From the NCBI GenBank assembly GCA_965153455.1, contig OZ234504.1, forward strand, positions 1,674,001 through 1,738,000: a stretch of 64,000 nt of DNA, read 5' to 3'. The stretch is from Sphagnum compactum. Its lineage: Eukaryota; Bryophyta; Sphagnopsida; Sphagnales. Below, piece by piece: positions 59,901 through 64,000 of this stretch. A program made the translations under genes and the position numbers. Every line of letters begins with the position of its first letter. Positions within the stretch are counted from its first letter, which is position 1. Below the pieces are notes generated by a model that searched no databases, was not told the origin of the DNA, and saw only the letters and a list, made by a program, of their open reading frames with translations.

Positions 59901-62900
59901 GCCGAGGTACTAATAAAGATGTTTATCTTCTCACATGCTAGAATGTAAGGGATTATTAATGGGTTAATGGGAGCACAACTTCAAAACAACTTGAATTGTC
60001 ACAAAACAATATCTTAGGCAATTTTCAAGGTTGGCAATTGGAGGAATGAAAGAATTGTGGAAGAGGTTAGAACTTTAGTAAGGTTCACCTATAATCTTAT
60101 TATAAACATAAACTCTATAGGTGGAAAAAAAAAGTTGAGCAGGTGAAGGACATTCAAGAGAAAAGTGAAAAACTTAGAACTTGGTGTGCAATATCCCTCA
60201 CTTGTGTGCAACTAATAGAGCTATCATATTTTGTAAGTCTTAAGGTTGCCTTGAAGAAATACAAGTAAAATTAGTATTAAACTTTATCTCACCTAAAAAT
60301 TTAACTTATCATATTCGCATGTTTAGTTTCACCTTCTTCAAGTATTCTTCACATTGTTTGATGTTAGCCACTTTAAAATCCATATTTAACAACCTTACAT
60401 TAGAGTTGGAATTGTTATTTTGTGATGTTAATACAAAAGCAAGATGAAAATGATGTTAACTTCAAACCCATCTTTGCTAAGAAATAATGATTTTTATACG
60501 ATAATTAATTAGCATAAAAACTAAGGAGAGGTCATGGACAAATGTCATGGTAGATTAGTATTCCTTTTGCTTCTTGTTTTGACCACGTTCAAAATGGTAA
60601 TGTGTCTCTTACTGTCATTAGTTTTTTGTGATGAATTTTGCTGTTCCTTACTCAAATATGAAAGTTTTCCCATTTGAAATTTTGTGATGGGTTGTGAACA
60701 ATAGTGGAGGGAAGAACGAAATTAAGAATTGGAAATTCGTGTAAAACTTCTTCAAAAGCTCAAATTTTAAATATAGGATCTTCCATTTTCACAAAAAAAA
60801 ATTGCATAATTTGGCTGCAATGCTAAAACAACATTTAAAAGTCAATTGTTGACCTAACATTTCGGTCATCTGTTATCCCTTTTGTGCTCCGTATGCATAT
60901 TGGTAGTTATGTTATATTGCATGGTAGTACTTGGTTAGTTTCACAATCCATTGAATATTTAATTAATGTTCAAATTTTCATTTTGACACCCATTTTTAAT
61001 TTTTTTCATGTTTGACAAAGGCTGAAGTGTCAATTAGTAAACTGATAAAGGTTGAATATTAAATAGCAAGAAATTTGCACCAATTACACTTTCATGAAAT
61101 TAAAGGCATTTGAGTAGTCTACTTTTATAGTAGTGAAAGAATCATTATTATTCTTTTTCATCACGCTATCAACTTTTCATGTGCACAACACACATGAAAC
61201 AATCATTTGAATTTTTTTTGTCAAAGTAGGATCCATTGAATGGAAAAAACAAAAAATTACATTAAATTTTTTTTTGATACAATTATAAGATTTTTTGATT
61301 CAAAAAATTCGCAAATCATTTAATTAATGTCAAATTGGCCTAGGTACTACATCAATGGATTTTTAGGCACTCTGCACATTTTTCTTTCAATTTTAATTCT
61401 TAAGGTTCATATTTTCCCAAATGATGATTATTTGTTTCATCATAGTGCACAAAACATCCAAATAAGGCATATGAATGATTAGGAGAAAAAATATTGTATT
61501 AATTTAAAGTCATCACTATGGATGTAAATAAGGTTTTTTTTCAAATTCCTCAAGTAAGTGCGCTAGCAAGGATTTCCAACATTAATTAGCATTAAATGGC
61601 AATTGTCCTAGGTGGGCTATAGCATTTTTGCAAAGTGCTATTACAAGTGGCAATTTAAGGAATGCCTAGATCTAGATGTGGTTAGTTTACTTATTTTTAT
61701 TTCTAAAACTGGTGAAAACTTTCCCTAAATATCACAAATTTTTTTCATTTATTAAATGTTTTTTTTCCAAGTAAAAAACATTCACCCAAAAGAAACATTG
61801 GATGTAAATCATCAGTGAATGTCCTTCAAATTCTTTAAAAATTAATAAAATTATCCATCTACATAGGATAAAGTTAACTCATTAACACCATTATCACCAA
61901 TATTAGTTGAAATTCACCATCATTTTTTTATATTAAAATGGATATTAAAAAATGTTTATTAAGGTTATGTGGCCAACAACCTTCATGGAAAGCTCTACAA
62001 ATGTCTATACAACCCAAACCTCCAAATGAAAATAAATACTTGTAATGCAACTCACTATCCTTAGTTTAATCAACATTTTAAAATCAAGTGCAATTTTGTA
62101 GCACAAAATTTGCCTTTGTGTTTTTGTTTCAAATTCCAACTTTTCCATGTCTAAAACTTACTTATTTACACACTTCACATGTTTTACATTCTTGTCGATG
62201 TCCCTATTTCTGTGCGCCATTGGATTCATGTTGTATATAATCATACTTTTCATTCATTTTTGCACCCTTGATAGTCTCTATGCTTTTGACATGCAAACAC
62301 CTTCATCAAGTTTTTGTACCTCCTGACATTATTATTTCATCCATTATATCCTTCATTTATTTCACATACTAGTTCATTTGTTCATACTTTTACCATTTAG
62401 TTATAAACTAAAAATAAGTATATCCTTTACCTTTTCACACTATTTATGAAATGAAAAAAATTGTGCAAAATTCCTTATTATGAGCTATTAAAAAACAAGT
62501 TTCAAAAGATCATTCAAAGTCGCCACGAACCAAAATCTGATCATTTAAATCCCCAACCACTCTTAAAGTGACCATGAATCCTAACCACTTGGATTATAGA
62601 CGTTCCTTGGACTAAATGCGTCTTTTAAAAATGTGAAAATATGGCATGAACCAAAAGGTTGCATGGAAACAAATTCTGAATGTGCCATGTAATAACAACA
62701 TTTTACATGTGAATAACATGCATGTAAATTGTCCATTGGAATTGATAGCATATTTGATGCCTTATTGTAGTTTGACAATTGCAACAAATGGCAATGAAAA
62801 TGAACCATGATAATTCTCTTTGGTTAGCATTACTTGTTGTTCACACAATTTGCACATTTCTCCTTGTTACTAATAAAAAGGTTAATTAACATGTATAGAT

Positions 62901-64000
62901 ATTTTCTTCATTCTTCAGTTTGCCTAAACACTAGCATTAGCAAATTGTTTCAAGTATATAAACAAAAAAGAGTGGTTGCAAAAGATACAAATTAAAGACT
63001 AAAATGGAACAAGTGTGCAAGTTTGTCAACAAAATCAACAAAAGTTGTGGTATTGATAGGCATGGCCTGGAGATTCTTTTGTGTCATGATTTTTCAACAG
63101 ATTTTCAAGACAAAATCACTTCAACTATTTAATTAAGTATTGTCACCAACAAAAAATACAATTGCTTATGATCGAATTCTACATCCACTTTCTTTTTAAT
63201 ATTGGATTTAAACATGATGTTCTAGAACCATTCCTTATAACTAACCAAAGGAGGAGATGCAACAGCTCAACCTCCTAGTAGCAAGGCTATGACTTCAATG
63301 AGAAGCCCATTATCCGCTTTTTTTTTACACTATTTTTTAAATCAAAAGTTTGGTTTGCCGGTCACCATAAATTGCCTTTTGAGTGTAAAATATGAGACCT
63401 TGGGAAGATTTTTCATCAACAAATAAATGAACAAATCGAAGTGAGTCAATTCAAACATATACAACAAGTTGTTCAAAAGACAAGCAACACACAAAGCAAA
63501 ATGAACAGGTCCATTACACAAACAAAAGGATTAACAAATTCATGTGAGGACCATGAAATCGAATTTGAACTTGATTAGTAGTAAGCTAAATTCCTAGATA
63601 GAATAACACACAAAACATGGGCAAGCACTAAATAGGAGCAACAAATTAAATGCAACACTAGGCTTGACACTACTACAAGACAAGCACTGAACTGGAGAAT
63701 ATTTCCTCAATTTTTTTGACCACTTCTTATGAATGTGGCAATCCATAAGCCTTCAAATGGCATATGGAGCAGCAGAATGTTTAGTTCAGGAGATTGACTA
63801 AAGAAAGATCATTCTAAAAACATATGCTCTGGTACAATTGCATTGAGCGAAATCTCATACTTTGTGAACTTAGGAAGCACAGATTATAACCCGTCTACAC
63901 ACATTAGTAGCTGATCATACTTATCCGATCGAACCCATTGCAGCAATTATGAGTTGCAACACTCATGTCTAGATCATCATGAGTTTCACCACTAGAAAGA
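56970..64000. other. Gene-less AT-rich stretch to window end
   Basis: No gene, RNA gene or clear transposon is recognised. The sequence is AT-rich with frequent homopolymers. 'ctaggctagtaaggtagcctaataat' and 'ttaggttacctaggatctaggtag'-type phrases near 59250–59340 resemble the (AGGT)n-rich patches elsewhere. The only open frame over 70 codons (62808–62581, −) has no domain. Confidence 0.4.

Overview
This window is nuclear DNA of a land plant. It has GT–AG introns, a nuclear gene with a chloroplast/thylakoid transit peptide (Psb27-like LPA19), a plant-type type III polyketide synthase remnant with the classical intron in the conserved Cys codon, a plant GDSL esterase/lipase-like remnant, a short run of the plant telomere motif, and long AT-rich intergenic DNA full of old repeats. 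The low gene density suggests a large genome (a fern, another seedless plant or a gymnosperm would fit), but the species cannot be fixed from the sequence.

Layout. 1–2168: low-complexity repeats and a 34-bp palindromic tandem repeat. 2169–3687 (+): complete three-exon Psb27-H2/LPA19-like photosystem II assembly factor. 5757–12078 (−): complete 13-exon HECT ubiquitin ligase, convergent with LPA19; its inferred 521-residue product has an N-terminal membrane segment, a basic stretch, a UIM-like motif and then a HECT domain filling the rest. 12948–13675: four copies of a ~180-bp tandem repeat upstream of that gene. 13700–31200: a gene desert of degraded repeats, including a large fold-back at 17490–17646 and a broken endonuclease fragment near 27.3–27.7 kb. 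31219–33055 (−): type III polyketide synthase pseudogene. 33060–51650: a second desert with dispersed and tandem repeats and one GC-rich island at about 42 kb. 52041–54322 (−): a degenerate GDSL-lipase-like gene whose catalytic Ser and His positions are both substituted, surrounded and interrupted by copies of a ~360-bp MITE-like element. 54650–64000: repeats and AT-rich DNA with no gene recognised.

The genes do not form a functional unit. LPA19 acts in thylakoids; the HECT ligase is predicted to be membrane-anchored; the polyketide synthase and GDSL loci look like decaying members of multigene families. All gene models were assembled by hand from splice sites, reading phase and family motifs. 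No alignment or database search was run.
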